NCBI GenBank assembly: GCA_046304235.1 | Contig: JBKCEW010000009.1 | Location: 1-9,332, forward strand | Length of the DNA stretch: 9,332 nt | DNA from: CANHVK01 sp046304235 | GTDB taxonomy: Bacteria; Bacteroidota; Bacteroidia; Flavobacteriales_D; Crocinitomicaceae | Reading direction: 5' to 3' | In this document: positions 1 through 6,609 of the stretch, in pieces | How positions within the stretch are numbered: the stretch's first letter is position 1 | Layout of the letters: every line of letters starts with the position of its first letter | Notes under the pieces: generated by a model | Database searches by the model: none | Told to the model about the DNA's origin: nothing | The model's input: only the letters and a program-made list of their open reading frames with translations | Program-made: the position numbers and the translations under genes

Positions 1-2076
1 CAGTATACTAATTATCTTTTTAGGATAGTCAAAGAAATTAAATGAATAGTTTGCTTTTTTAACATTCATAAAAAGCTCATAATAAATATTTGACTGATCT
101 TCAGTAATTTCTTTAAAATTTTTAATTTCAAATTTATCTAAATGTCTCACAGCATATTGTTTTATATTATCCCTTTTCTTTTTTGAATCGATTAAAGACA
201 TCAACTCATCAATATTATTCCATTTTGGATTTTGAACAATATTTATGTTCGGCATTCCAAATTTCACATAACCATTTTCTTCAAGTATCTTAACAACTGG
301 TGAATGTTCAAAAAAATCTCTAAAAATCACTGTTGTTGCCTCCTCTTTTTCTTTTAATTGTGATACTACTTCAATTAATTTATTTATTGCCATTAAATAT
401 TGTGAGTGATTTTCATCAACATATAAAAAATCACCTTCTGCAAACATACACCCCATTGTTAATGTTTTTGAACATAAATAATATGGATTATCAGCTCTTT
501 TTTCTTCTATTCTTCTTGAAACATTTTCAGGAGAAAGTAAATCATCTTTGTAAATAGCGGAGGTAAAAAAAGTAGCAAGAATGACTTTTTCATCGTAATC
601 TTTAATAATCAAAAAGAAAAAATTCCAGTTTTGCTCAGGTTTTTCATTTCCACTAAAAATTTCTTGCATACATTTAATTCCATCGTGCGAAAAATTACCT
701 CTTCCTTCAAAATATGTATCCCATAAATTAGGTTCAATTTCATCAATAGATTTATAAATATTTACTATTAAACTATTATTTTTTTTGTGAATTTTATTAT
801 TGTTTTTACCTTTATATTCTACGTTAAAATCCTTATAAACTCTCTCAATATCATCATTTTCTTCTTCAATAGCGAGAGGTAGATGATGTGCCATTGCATC
901 AACAAATTCTTCAATGTCAGATTTGTTTACGTGTCTTGTGATGGTAAACCTCAATCCAGACAAATCATTTGGAACCGCAGGAAAAGTAGCGGTATTCACA
1001 TAAAAACCTTCATTTAAAATACGATTTACAAAATTATGGGTCACTTTATTCAATCCTCCTCCAATGTAGTAAATTGGCGAATTTGGTGCTGATAAGTTTG
1101 GTAAATTCTTTTCGATTAATAATCTATCCATGTGTGAAGTTAAATCGAAAAGTTCGCGTTGAAAATCATAGATTTCCGAAGAAAGATGAATTTTTGCAGA
1201 AGCAATTGCGGCTCCAGCACTCGCAGGAGTCAAAGGATGCGAATAACTATGTGGACCGCCAAAAATATCTACTTTTCGATATAATTCTTCATCGTAAAAA
1301 ACAGCTGTTCCTCCAACACATCCGAAACCTTTTGCTAATGTTGAAACTACGATAATTCTTTTACTTACACCAAGTTTATCAAACACATACCCTGCCCCAT
1401 TTTTACCATACCAACTCATACCGTGCGCATCATCAAAATACAAGTGTAATTTAGGATATTTATCTAGCAATTGTTGTAATCTATCTGTGTCTGGAAAATC
1501 TCCATGCATAGAATACACACCATCTGCTAAGTACCAAACTTTATTGTATTTATTCGATTCATTTTTTAGTATATCCTCGAGCATATCAAAATTTGAATGT
1601 CTAATCATTTTAATTTCAGTCCCTTGAAGTTTAGTGTTTTTAGCCGGAAACTGTACACTAAAATGCACTTGTTGATCCAAAACAATCAAATCATCTGATT
1701 TTATTACGTTTGCAAGTACTGAAATATGAGCCGTTGAAGTAGAAGTATAACATAATACTTTGTTATTGTTAAAGATAGCTCCCATAAGTTCCTCTAATTC
1801 TCGAATGTATTTAGGCCTCATAAAAACCCTACCCATAGAAAATTGAGTACCATATTTTTTAATCAAATCGATGGAACCTTCTGCTAGTTTCGGATGTGTT
1901 TCTAAACCTAAATAGCCACACGTTCCAAAGTTTTTTAGTTCTTTCCCTTGAATCAAAAATCCAGAACCATCAAAGTAAGTTTCGTCTGAATCAATATGTG
2001 TTAACCCTTTATTTTTTGAAGATGAAAATATCGTATCTACGATATCTAGATAATTCAAGTGATTAATCTTTGCCAT
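1..2076 (-). CDS. Bifunctional PLP-dependent alpha-oxoamine synthase-type enzyme fused to a GNAT/FemAB-like acyltransferase (partial, C-terminus outside window)
   Basis: An uninterrupted minus-strand frame runs from the ATG at 2076-2074 to the left edge, giving 692 residues with no stop, so the C-terminus is missing. Residues 1-400 read as a fold-type I PLP enzyme of the alpha-oxoamine synthase group (BioF/KBL/SPT relatives). H138 (DQQVHFS) matches the ring-stacking His, D215-D-A-H218 matches the PLP-binding DxAH motif, and K249 in STLAKGFG is the expected Schiff-base lysine. After an Asn/Lys-rich linker (about 410-425), residues about 430-692 resemble the GNAT/FemAB-like domains found behind such enzymes in Bacteroidota (for example RDFFE at 586-590). 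Known relatives condense an amino acid with an acyl-CoA; the substrate here cannot be read, and lipid, pigment or amino-ketone synthesis are all possible. The start has an A-rich leader and the only upstream in-frame space is non-coding. The gene is divergent from the amidase and shares its regulatory region. Certain as a gene; the fold of the second domain is less certain. Confidence 0.88.
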   Translation of the reverse strand, partial: MAKINHLNYLDIVDTIFSSSKNKGLTHIDSDETYFDGSGFLIQGKELKNFGTCGYLGLETHPKLAEGSIDLIKKYGTQFSMGRVFMRPKYIRELEELMGAIFNNNKVLCYTSTSTAHISVLANVIKSDDLIVLDQQVHFSVQFPAKNTKLQGTEIKMIRHSNFDMLEDILKNESNKYNKVWYLADGVYSMHGDFPDTDRLQQLLDKYPKLHLYFDDAHGMSWYGKNGAGYVFDKLGVSKRIIVVSTLAKGFGCVGGTAVFYDEELYRKVDIFGGPHSYSHPLTPASAGAAIASAKIHLSSEIYDFQRELFDLTSHMDRLLIEKNLPNLSAPNSPIYYIGGGLNKVTHNFVNRILNEGFYVNTATFPAVPNDLSGLRFTITRHVNKSDIEEFVDAMAHHLPLAIEEENDDIERVYKDFNVEYKGKNNNKIHKKNNSLIVNIYKSIDEIEPNLWDTYFEGRGNFSHDGIKCMQEIFSGNEKPEQNWNFFFLIIKDYDEKVILATFFTSAIYKDDLLSPENVSRRIEEKRADNPYYLCSKTLTMGCMFAEGDFLYVDENHSQYLMAINKLIEVVSQLKEKEEATTVIFRDFFEHSPVVKILEENGYVKFGMPNINIVQNPKWNNIDELMSLIDSKKKRDNIKQYAVRHLDKFEIKNFKEITEDQSNIYYELFMNVKKANYSFNFFDYPKKIISIL

Positions 2077-2110
2077 GTTAATTTTTTTTTAAAATAGTGT
2101 CTATCTAAAA

Positions 2111-2209
2111 TAGCGCATTGTATTGAAAAAACACTGAAAATCGCCAAACTTAGCGTAAAATCACTCTATATAGCGTAAATTTACGCTAAGATAAAACGTA
2201 ATTTTACGC
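2111..2209. promoter_or_regulatory. Operator-like cluster around an 18-bp perfect palindrome in the divergent intergenic region
   Basis: Positions 2171-2188 read TAGCGTAAATTTACGCTA, a perfect 18-bp palindrome. The same half-site occurs as TAGCGTAAAAT at 2151-2161, inverted as ATTTTACGC at 2201-2209, and in degenerate form as TAGCGCATT at 2111-2119. The GCG triplets of the direct copies start at 2113, 2153 and 2173, which are multiples of 20 bp, about two helical turns. This looks like a binding array for a dimeric transcription factor controlling the minus-strand fusion gene, the amidase, or both. The regulator is not in the window and cannot be named. Confidence 0.6.
2145..2152 (-). promoter_or_regulatory. 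Candidate Bacteroidota -7 box for the aminotransferase fusion gene
   Basis: On the minus strand these bases read TAAGTTTG, an exact match to TAnnTTTG, the -7 consensus of the Bacteroidota primary sigma factor. No TTG -33 element lies at the proper spacing. Instead the 18-bp palindrome is centred about 31 bp upstream of the box, which would place it near -41 for a start about 7 nt downstream. That is the classic position for an activator compensating for a missing -33 box. The leader to the ATG would be about 60 nt. The transcription start is inferred. Confidence 0.4.
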
Positions 2210-2271
2210 CTTTTTTAATCGTATTGGATACTCTAATTTTAAGAGATAGAAATTTATTTTAATAATTAGAA

Positions 2272-2913
2272 ATGAGTACCAAATTAGACACTTCCAAAAT
2301 TGTTCAAGTTCCTTTACCTGAAACACAATATTACAAGCAAGAATTTGCAAAGAAGCAAATAGTAATTCATCACACTGTAAGTGGTTCTAATCCGACCAAC
2401 GTAATTAACGCATGGAAAACAAACACCGAACGTGTGGCTACTGCTTTCGTAATTGGAGGAGACGGAACAATCGCACAAGCTTTTAGCAGTAAACACTGGG
2501 CGCATCACTTAGGTTTGAAGTTAGCAAACAACACTGTTTTAAATCAACAATCGATAGCGATCGAAGTATGTAACTGGGGAGGGATTACCGAAAAAGACGG
2601 TAAATTTTACACTGCCTACAACAAAGAAATAAGCAAAGATCTTATCATCGACTATGGCAAACCTTGGAGGGGCTACCGCTATTTTCATAAATACACTTCC
2701 GCTCAACTTGAGTCATTAAGACAATTATTGGTTTACCTATGTGACACATATAAAATCTCAACCGAATACCACCCTACTATGTGGGACATCAACAACGATG
2801 CTCTTTCTGGTAAAAACGGTATCTATACACACGTGTCTTACCGTGCCGACAAAAGCGACATGCACCCGCAACCTGAATTGATAGAGTTATTGAAGGGATT
2901 AGCAAAAATCTAA
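2272..2913 (+). CDS. N-acetylmuramoyl-L-alanine amidase (Amidase_2 / peptidoglycan recognition protein family)
   Basis: This 213-residue protein is the size of a bare Amidase_2 domain and should cleave the bond between N-acetylmuramic acid and L-alanine of peptidoglycan in a zinc-dependent reaction. IVIHHTVS places H33/H34 as the first zinc ligand. WAHHLG (H78/H79), then IAIEV (93-99), follow the family pattern. The C-terminal block THVSYRADKSDMHPQPEL supplies H187 as second ligand, with K194 and D196 in the positions of the Lys/Asp of the usual K-x-DP motif. There is no signal peptide, membrane segment or cell-wall-binding domain, so export is not evident; it may be cytosolic (muropeptide recycling), a prophage-type endolysin, or released on lysis. 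The leader before the ATG is A/T-rich without a Shine-Dalgarno. It is divergent from the fusion gene, and its stop codon abuts the first 58-bp repeat. No phage genes are adjacent. Confidence 0.9.
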   Translation: MSTKLDTSKIVQVPLPETQYYKQEFAKKQIVIHHTVSGSNPTNVINAWKTNTERVATAFVIGGDGTIAQAFSSKHWAHHLGLKLANNTVLNQQSIAIEVCNWGGITEKDGKFYTAYNKEISKDLIIDYGKPWRGYRYFHKYTSAQLESLRQLLVYLCDTYKISTEYHPTMWDINNDALSGKNGIYTHVSYRADKSDMHPQPELIELLKGLAKI

Positions 2914-2971
2914 TCACTCCCCTACTTTTTCAAACCCGTGGTTTTATAGGGGAATATACTCCAAGTTGGGT
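2914..2971. repeat. 58-bp direct repeat, copy 1 (left boundary of the defence block)
   Basis: The element begins immediately after the amidase stop codon and matches 9037-9094 in 55 of 58 positions; similarity stops sharply at the GGGT end. It can fold two mutually exclusive ways. In the first, CCCCTA (2919-2924) pairs with TAGGGG (2947-2952) around an inner AAACC/GGTTT hairpin (2932-2936 with 2940-2944). In the second, GGGG (2949-2952) pairs with CTCC (2959-2962) inside an outer ACCC/GGGT stem (2934-2937 with 2968-2971). It may be a dispersed genomic repeat, a transcript-end structure, or a recombination/attachment site. I do not recognise a named family. Confidence 0.8.
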
Positions 2972-2978
2972 TTTGATG

Positions 2979-3009
2979 TTGGACAGTTAGATGGAGAGGG
3001 GTAGATTTG
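2979..3009 (+). promoter_or_regulatory. Candidate Bacteroidota promoter upstream of the ATPase gene
   Basis: TTG at 2979-2981 is followed after 20 bp by TAGATTTG at 3002-3009. Both the -7 (TAnnTTTG) and -33 (TTG) elements match the Bacteroidota consensus, and the spacing is within the accepted range. It would start transcription near 3016, leaving a leader of about 190 nt before the ATPase ATG at 3207. That leader is purine-rich (several GGAG/GGGA runs between 2982 and 3120), and I see no ORF in it. This promoter lies just inside the left 58-bp repeat. Confidence 0.45.
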
Positions 3010-3206
3010 ATTTTGTTAAACTTTAATATATGAGTTTTCATACTCCTTCAGAAATCAGAAAATAAGAAATTGGGATGGAGGGGATTTTGAATAATTGGGA
3101 GAGGTATTGAGGGAAGGAAAAATGGAATAATATTCTCCGTTGTTAATCAAAAAATATTAGTTGTAAGCGATAAAAAACACTACTTATACTGACAAAATCA
3201 TACTAA

Positions 3207-5390
3207 ATGACTGAATTAGAAATTCACTTAGAAAACTGCTACGGCATTAGACGATTTATACACAAGTTTAATTTTGGAGAATCTAAAACACAACTTGTAT
3301 ATGCTACAAACGGTGTAATGAAATCTTCACTTGCATTGACATTAGAAGATATTGCCAATGGCAGAGTTTCTAAAGACAGAATTTTTTCAAACAGGGTCAA
3401 TCACAGAGAAGTAAAAGTAGATGGCGTTGAAATTGATAAAGAGCAAGTTTTTGTAATTCAGAGAATGAAGACTGTTGAGTTCAAAGAAGCATCAACTATT
3501 CTTGCTAACGAAAAACTTAAGAACAAGTATGATTCTATTAATGCAAAACTCTATGAGTCAAAGACAGAGTTTGTTAAACTAATTCAGCCCTTTATTGGCT
3601 TGAAAGTAAATCTAATTAAAACAGAAATTCAAACCGTTTTTAAACAAGACTTTTTTAAATTCTTTGAGTCTTATGAATCCCAAATAAATGAAATTATTGA
3701 GCCTGTTTACACAAACATTCTATACACTGAAATTTTTAATGAAAAGGCTGTAAAATTTCTTGAAAGCAAAGACTTCAAATCAAAAATTAAAGATTATATA
3801 AGGATTTATGACACGCTTGTTAATGAAAATGATACTCTTTTTATGAAAGGTACTTTTAATCATTTCAATGCTGATTCAGTAACAAAATCACTGAAAGACA
3901 ACAACTTCTTTTCTGCTAAACATAAAGTAAAAATCAAGGAAAAGGAAATAAGCGATGCAAAAGAACTTGAAGAGTTAATTAATAGCGAAAAAGAGAAAGT
4001 TCTAAAAGACCCAGAGCTGACTAGCAAATTCAATGAAATTGATAAGTATTTAAATAGTAATTCAGAGTTAAGAAAATTCAGAAGCTACATTGAACATAAC
4101 CAAGATATAATAAAAGAATTTGCTGACTTAAATAACTTTAGAAAAAAACTCATAATCAACTATATTTCTACATTTAAAAATGAGTTCAATGTGCTTTTTA
4201 AACTATATATAGACACATCTGAACAACGAGCTAAAATTGAAGAAGAAGCTAAAAAGGAACAAGTGCAATGGAAAGAAGTAATTGACATTTTTAAAAGACG
4301 ATTTACCGTTCCGTTTGAAGTACAAATTAAAAACCAAGAAAATGTAATTTTAAACAGCGAGCCAGCATCCCTTTTGTTTAAATACAAAGATGGCAATGGG
4401 CCAGATGATGAAAAACTATTAGGTGGCTCTGAATTACAAGAATCATTAAGCACAGGAGAACAGAGAGTTTTTTATCTTTTAAATATAATATTTCAAATCG
4501 AGACGAGAAAAAAACTTAACAGAAATCAGCTTGTTGTAGTGGATGATATTGCTGACTCATTTGATTACAAGAACAAATACGCAATAATTGAGTATCTCAA
4601 AGACGTATTAGATGACCCTCATTTCTTTATGATAATACTCACACACAACTTTGACTTTTATAAAACTATTAAAAGCAGATTGGGGACTAAAATAAACTAT
4701 CATGGGAATTGGTCAACCATTAGAAAGTCGGGAGAAATTAAACTAATTAAGGGTGAGAAGAGAGATGTATTCCCAATCCTCAGAAGCGATTATGACAGTT
4801 GTGATTTTACTTTTATTGCATGTATTCCATTTGTCAGGAACTTAATCCAATATACAATTGGCGATGACAATGATAACTATCTTCTATTAACATCGTTATT
4901 GCACTTAAAACCAGAACGTATAGAAAAAGCCATTGCTAGAACTGAAGATTTAAAAGTTGATGATGTACTGAAAATTTTCAATTTTACTTTTGCCCAATCA
5001 AAAACCAAAGTAAATTTAGAAGATAAGGTATTCGATTTGATACTTAACAAATCAGAAGAGATATACAAACTTAATGACGGTAATCCTTTAGATATAAAAT
5101 ACAAAATATGTATATCCATCGGCATAAGATTAATTGCAGAAAGATTTATGATTTCCAAAATAAAAGACGTTAATTTTCATATGCACTTATTAAAGAAAGA
5201 GACAGGTAAAATAGTTGAACAATACAAAAGGGAGTTCCCTGCGTTAAATGACAATATTGGGGTTTTGGACAGAGTAAATCTTATGACTGCTGAAAACATT
5301 CATCTAAATTCCTTTATGTATGAACCACTAATGGACTTGACTGATGAACATTTAAAAAAGCTTTATAATGACGTTAAAAATTTGGTGTAA
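3207..5390 (+). CDS. ABC/SMC-type ATPase of the PrrC/RloC-like (AAA_13) class, putative defence protein
   Basis: This 727-residue protein has the split nucleotide-binding domain of ABC/SMC ATPases. The N-terminal lobe carries a Walker A at 33-41 (ATNGVMKSS). A largely helical, charged middle (about 100-360, heptad-like stretches at 240-270 and 335-357) separates it from the second lobe. There, the ABC signature LSTGEQ is at 414-419, Walker B VVVDD at 443-447, the D-loop SFD at 451-453 and the H-loop H480 in LTHNFDF. The Walker A is unusual: the first Gly is Ala and the Gly before Lys is Met38. Residues 490-727 form an extra C-terminal domain with R641-x3-E645 and a conserved-looking HLNSFMYEP (H699). 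PrrC and RloC, tRNA-cleaving defence proteins, carry an Arg-x3-Glu...His nuclease triad after the same kind of ATPase, so a ribonuclease effector is conceivable here, but this is inference. It lies upstream of hamAB on the same strand, 291 bp away; joint function is unproven. The stop codon overlaps the attC-like element. Confidence 0.85.
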   Translation: MTELEIHLENCYGIRRFIHKFNFGESKTQLVYATNGVMKSSLALTLEDIANGRVSKDRIFSNRVNHREVKVDGVEIDKEQVFVIQRMKTVEFKEASTILANEKLKNKYDSINAKLYESKTEFVKLIQPFIGLKVNLIKTEIQTVFKQDFFKFFESYESQINEIIEPVYTNILYTEIFNEKAVKFLESKDFKSKIKDYIRIYDTLVNENDTLFMKGTFNHFNADSVTKSLKDNNFFSAKHKVKIKEKEISDAKELEELINSEKEKVLKDPELTSKFNEIDKYLNSNSELRKFRSYIEHNQDIIKEFADLNNFRKKLIINYISTFKNEFNVLFKLYIDTSEQRAKIEEEAKKEQVQWKEVIDIFKRRFTVPFEVQIKNQENVILNSEPASLLFKYKDGNGPDDEKLLGGSELQESLSTGEQRVFYLLNIIFQIETRKKLNRNQLVVVDDIADSFDYKNKYAIIEYLKDVLDDPHFFMIILTHNFDFYKTIKSRLGTKINYHGNWSTIRKSGEIKLIKGEKRDVFPILRSDYDSCDFTFIACIPFVRNLIQYTIGDDNDNYLLLTSLLHLKPERIEKAIARTEDLKVDDVLKIFNFTFAQSKTKVNLEDKVFDLILNKSEEIYKLNDGNPLDIKYKICISIGIRLIAERFMISKIKDVNFHMHLLKKETGKIVEQYKREFPALNDNIGVLDRVNLMTAENIHLNSFMYEPLMDLTDEHLKKLYNDVKNLV

Positions 5391-5532
5391 CAGAAGCTCA
5401 GACCATAATAGGCGTTTGACAAAATAGCGGGTAAAGTGGTTATTTGAACATTCTAATGCATATCAACTTTTGTGGTATATCGACAGTTTGTGTTTAGAAA
5501 TCCGCTACTGCTCCAAGCTCAAAACGTTAGGT
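5385..5532 (+). repeat. Integron attC-like / cassette-end element between the ATPase and hamA
   Basis: This non-coding stretch starts at GTGTAAC (5385-5391, overlapping the ATPase stop codon) and ends at GTTAGGT (5526-5532). The end is a full match to the attC core GTTRRRY; the start is one base off the inverse core RYYYAAC. Inside, TAGCGGGT (5425-5432) pairs with ATCCGCTA (5500-5507) with one G-T wobble, and AGCTCAGA (5396-5403) pairs partly with TCCAAGCT (5512-5519). The result is a long imperfect hairpin about 148 bp in span, slightly longer than the Vibrio cholerae repeats. From memory, similar elements ending in AACGTTRGG are common behind genes in Bacteroidota genomes. No integron integrase is visible, so mobility is inferred. 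Confidence 0.45.
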
Positions 5533-5582
5533 ACAAGCGAAACGGACAGACATTACAAAAATTAACAGACAGTCAACCCTTC

Positions 5583-5646
5583 GCAAAATTAAAAGAGGTG
5601 TTTTTCCAACACACAAGCCGACCCAAAACACCACATTTAATTTTGC
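5583..5646. repeat. Long two-step inverted repeat upstream of hamA
   Basis: GCAAAATTAAA (5583-5593) pairs perfectly with TTTAATTTTGC (5636-5646). After a 3-nt internal loop on each side, GGTGTTTT (5597-5604) pairs perfectly with AAAACACC (5625-5632), leaving a 20-nt loop. This gives 19 paired positions without a mismatch, far beyond chance in non-coding DNA. It ends 35 bp before the hamA ATG. No T-run follows, so it is not a typical terminator. It could be the remainder of the cassette end, an operator, or an RNA structure in the leader. Confidence 0.75.
5638..5645 (+). promoter_or_regulatory. Candidate -7 box for hamAB
   Basis: TAATTTTG is an exact TAnnTTTG match lying 36 bp before the hamA ATG, predicting a start near 5652 and a leader of about 30 nt. 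No TTG lies at the expected -33 spacing. The box sits inside the right arm of the long inverted repeat, so extrusion or protein binding at the repeat would affect it. This would let hamAB be transcribed independently of the ATPase. Confidence 0.3.
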
Positions 5647-5681
5647 TCAAACGCACCATACGACATAAATAAAATAGACAC

Positions 5682-6605
5682 ATGATAAAATTTGAAATTC
5701 TAATTGATGACTCATTTGCTAATACAAATAGAGACGGAACTATTACCCCCGTTGACAATAAACAAGTCTTAAGCATGATTAATGACTTCGAGGACGGTAA
5801 ATGGCGATTTCAAGAATTTCAAAACTTTATTTGGGATAATATTGCAGAAACCTCATTGTCTTTCAACGAAAGAGAAAGCCTTGTAGATAAAAGCCATTCT
5901 TTACTTACATCCGCTGCACAAAGTTTAAGACTAACGGACAAATACGGAGATATAAGTAAAGGAAGTGAATTAGCAGAAATAATACTTTATGGAATAATGA
6001 AACACCACTTCAATGCTTTACCTGTTGTTCCCAAAATATTTTACAAACAAAATCCTCAAGACAACGCAAAAGGAGCTGACAGTGTTCATATCGTAATTGA
6101 AAATGGAGGGACTGATTTTTCAATCTGGTTTGGAGAAGCAAAATTTTATAATAGCATCGAAGATGCAAGGCTTGGAGTAATTATAGATTCAGTTGAAAAC
6201 TCTTTGTCGACAAATAAAATCAAAAAGGAAAATAGTATTATTACGAATGTTTCAGATATCAATCTTCTAATAGTAGATGAAATATTGCGTAATAAAATTA
6301 CAGCAGCATTAGCACCAAAAGAATCTTTAGACAACCTTAAACCTAAACTTCACATTCCAATACTTCTGCTTCATGAATGTGAAATTACCAAGGCACAAAC
6401 AACTTTGACAGACGACTATAAGAATGACCTAATCATATACCATAAACAAAGAAGTGAATCATACTTTAAAAAACAAATAAATAAATTTGGAGGACTTCAT
6501 ATGTATTCAGAAATACACTTTCATATTATTTTATTACCAGTTCCTGACAAGAAAGTAATCGTTGACAAATTTGTTTCAATCGCTGATTTTTATAAAAACC
6601 AATAG
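5682..6605 (+). CDS. hamA: Hachiman anti-phage defence protein HamA (DUF1837, nuclease-like effector)
   Basis: This 307-residue protein matches the HamA C-terminal (DUF1837) family in length and pattern. SELAEIILYGIM (95-106) is followed by a PK.FYKQ segment (117-123), then KGADSVH (130-136) and WFGEAKFYNS (149-158). The acidic E99, D133 and the E152-A-K154 pair form a PD-(D/E)xK-like catalytic set; Glu and Lys at this E-x-K are the residues described as essential in studied HamA proteins. The C-terminal strand-rich segment IHFHIILLPVPDKK (278-291) is also typical. In characterised Hachiman systems HamA is a DNase held inactive by HamB and unleashed on DNA when infection or damage is sensed, stopping phage spread at the cost of the cell. 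The catalytic residues look intact here. The stop codon is four bases before the hamB ATG, so translation is coupled. The leader has no Shine-Dalgarno. The identification rests on motif pattern plus the helicase partner. Confidence 0.85.
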   Translation: MIKFEILIDDSFANTNRDGTITPVDNKQVLSMINDFEDGKWRFQEFQNFIWDNIAETSLSFNERESLVDKSHSLLTSAAQSLRLTDKYGDISKGSELAEIILYGIMKHHFNALPVVPKIFYKQNPQDNAKGADSVHIVIENGGTDFSIWFGEAKFYNSIEDARLGVIIDSVENSLSTNKIKKENSIITNVSDINLLIVDEILRNKITAALAPKESLDNLKPKLHIPILLLHECEITKAQTTLTDDYKNDLIIYHKQRSESYFKKQINKFGGLHMYSEIHFHIILLPVPDKKVIVDKFVSIADFYKNQ

Positions 6606-6609
6606 CCTT

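Noticed and set aside
333..1355. Plus-strand frames at 333-557 and 1074-1355
   Set aside because: They are antisense shadows of the open minus-strand fusion gene, which has intact catalytic motifs.
2914..2971. tRNA or tRNA fragment as the origin of the 58-bp repeat
   Set aside because: No cloverleaf, T-arm or CCA-end pattern can be drawn; the stems that form do not match a tRNA.
5472..5672. 66-codon plus-strand frame between the ATPase and hamA
   Set aside because: It lies across the attC-like end and the long inverted repeat, has no domain pattern, and its composition follows the non-coding repeats.
5391..5681. Intrinsic terminator of the ATPase gene
   Set aside because: Hairpins are present but none is GC-rich with a following T-run; the structure fits a recombination element better.
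6562..6609. Upstream in-frame ATG for hamB adding 16 residues
   Set aside because: It would overlap the hamA end by 44 bases, and the extra residues are not helicase-like. The ATG at 6610 directly follows the hamA stop and begins the natural N-terminus.
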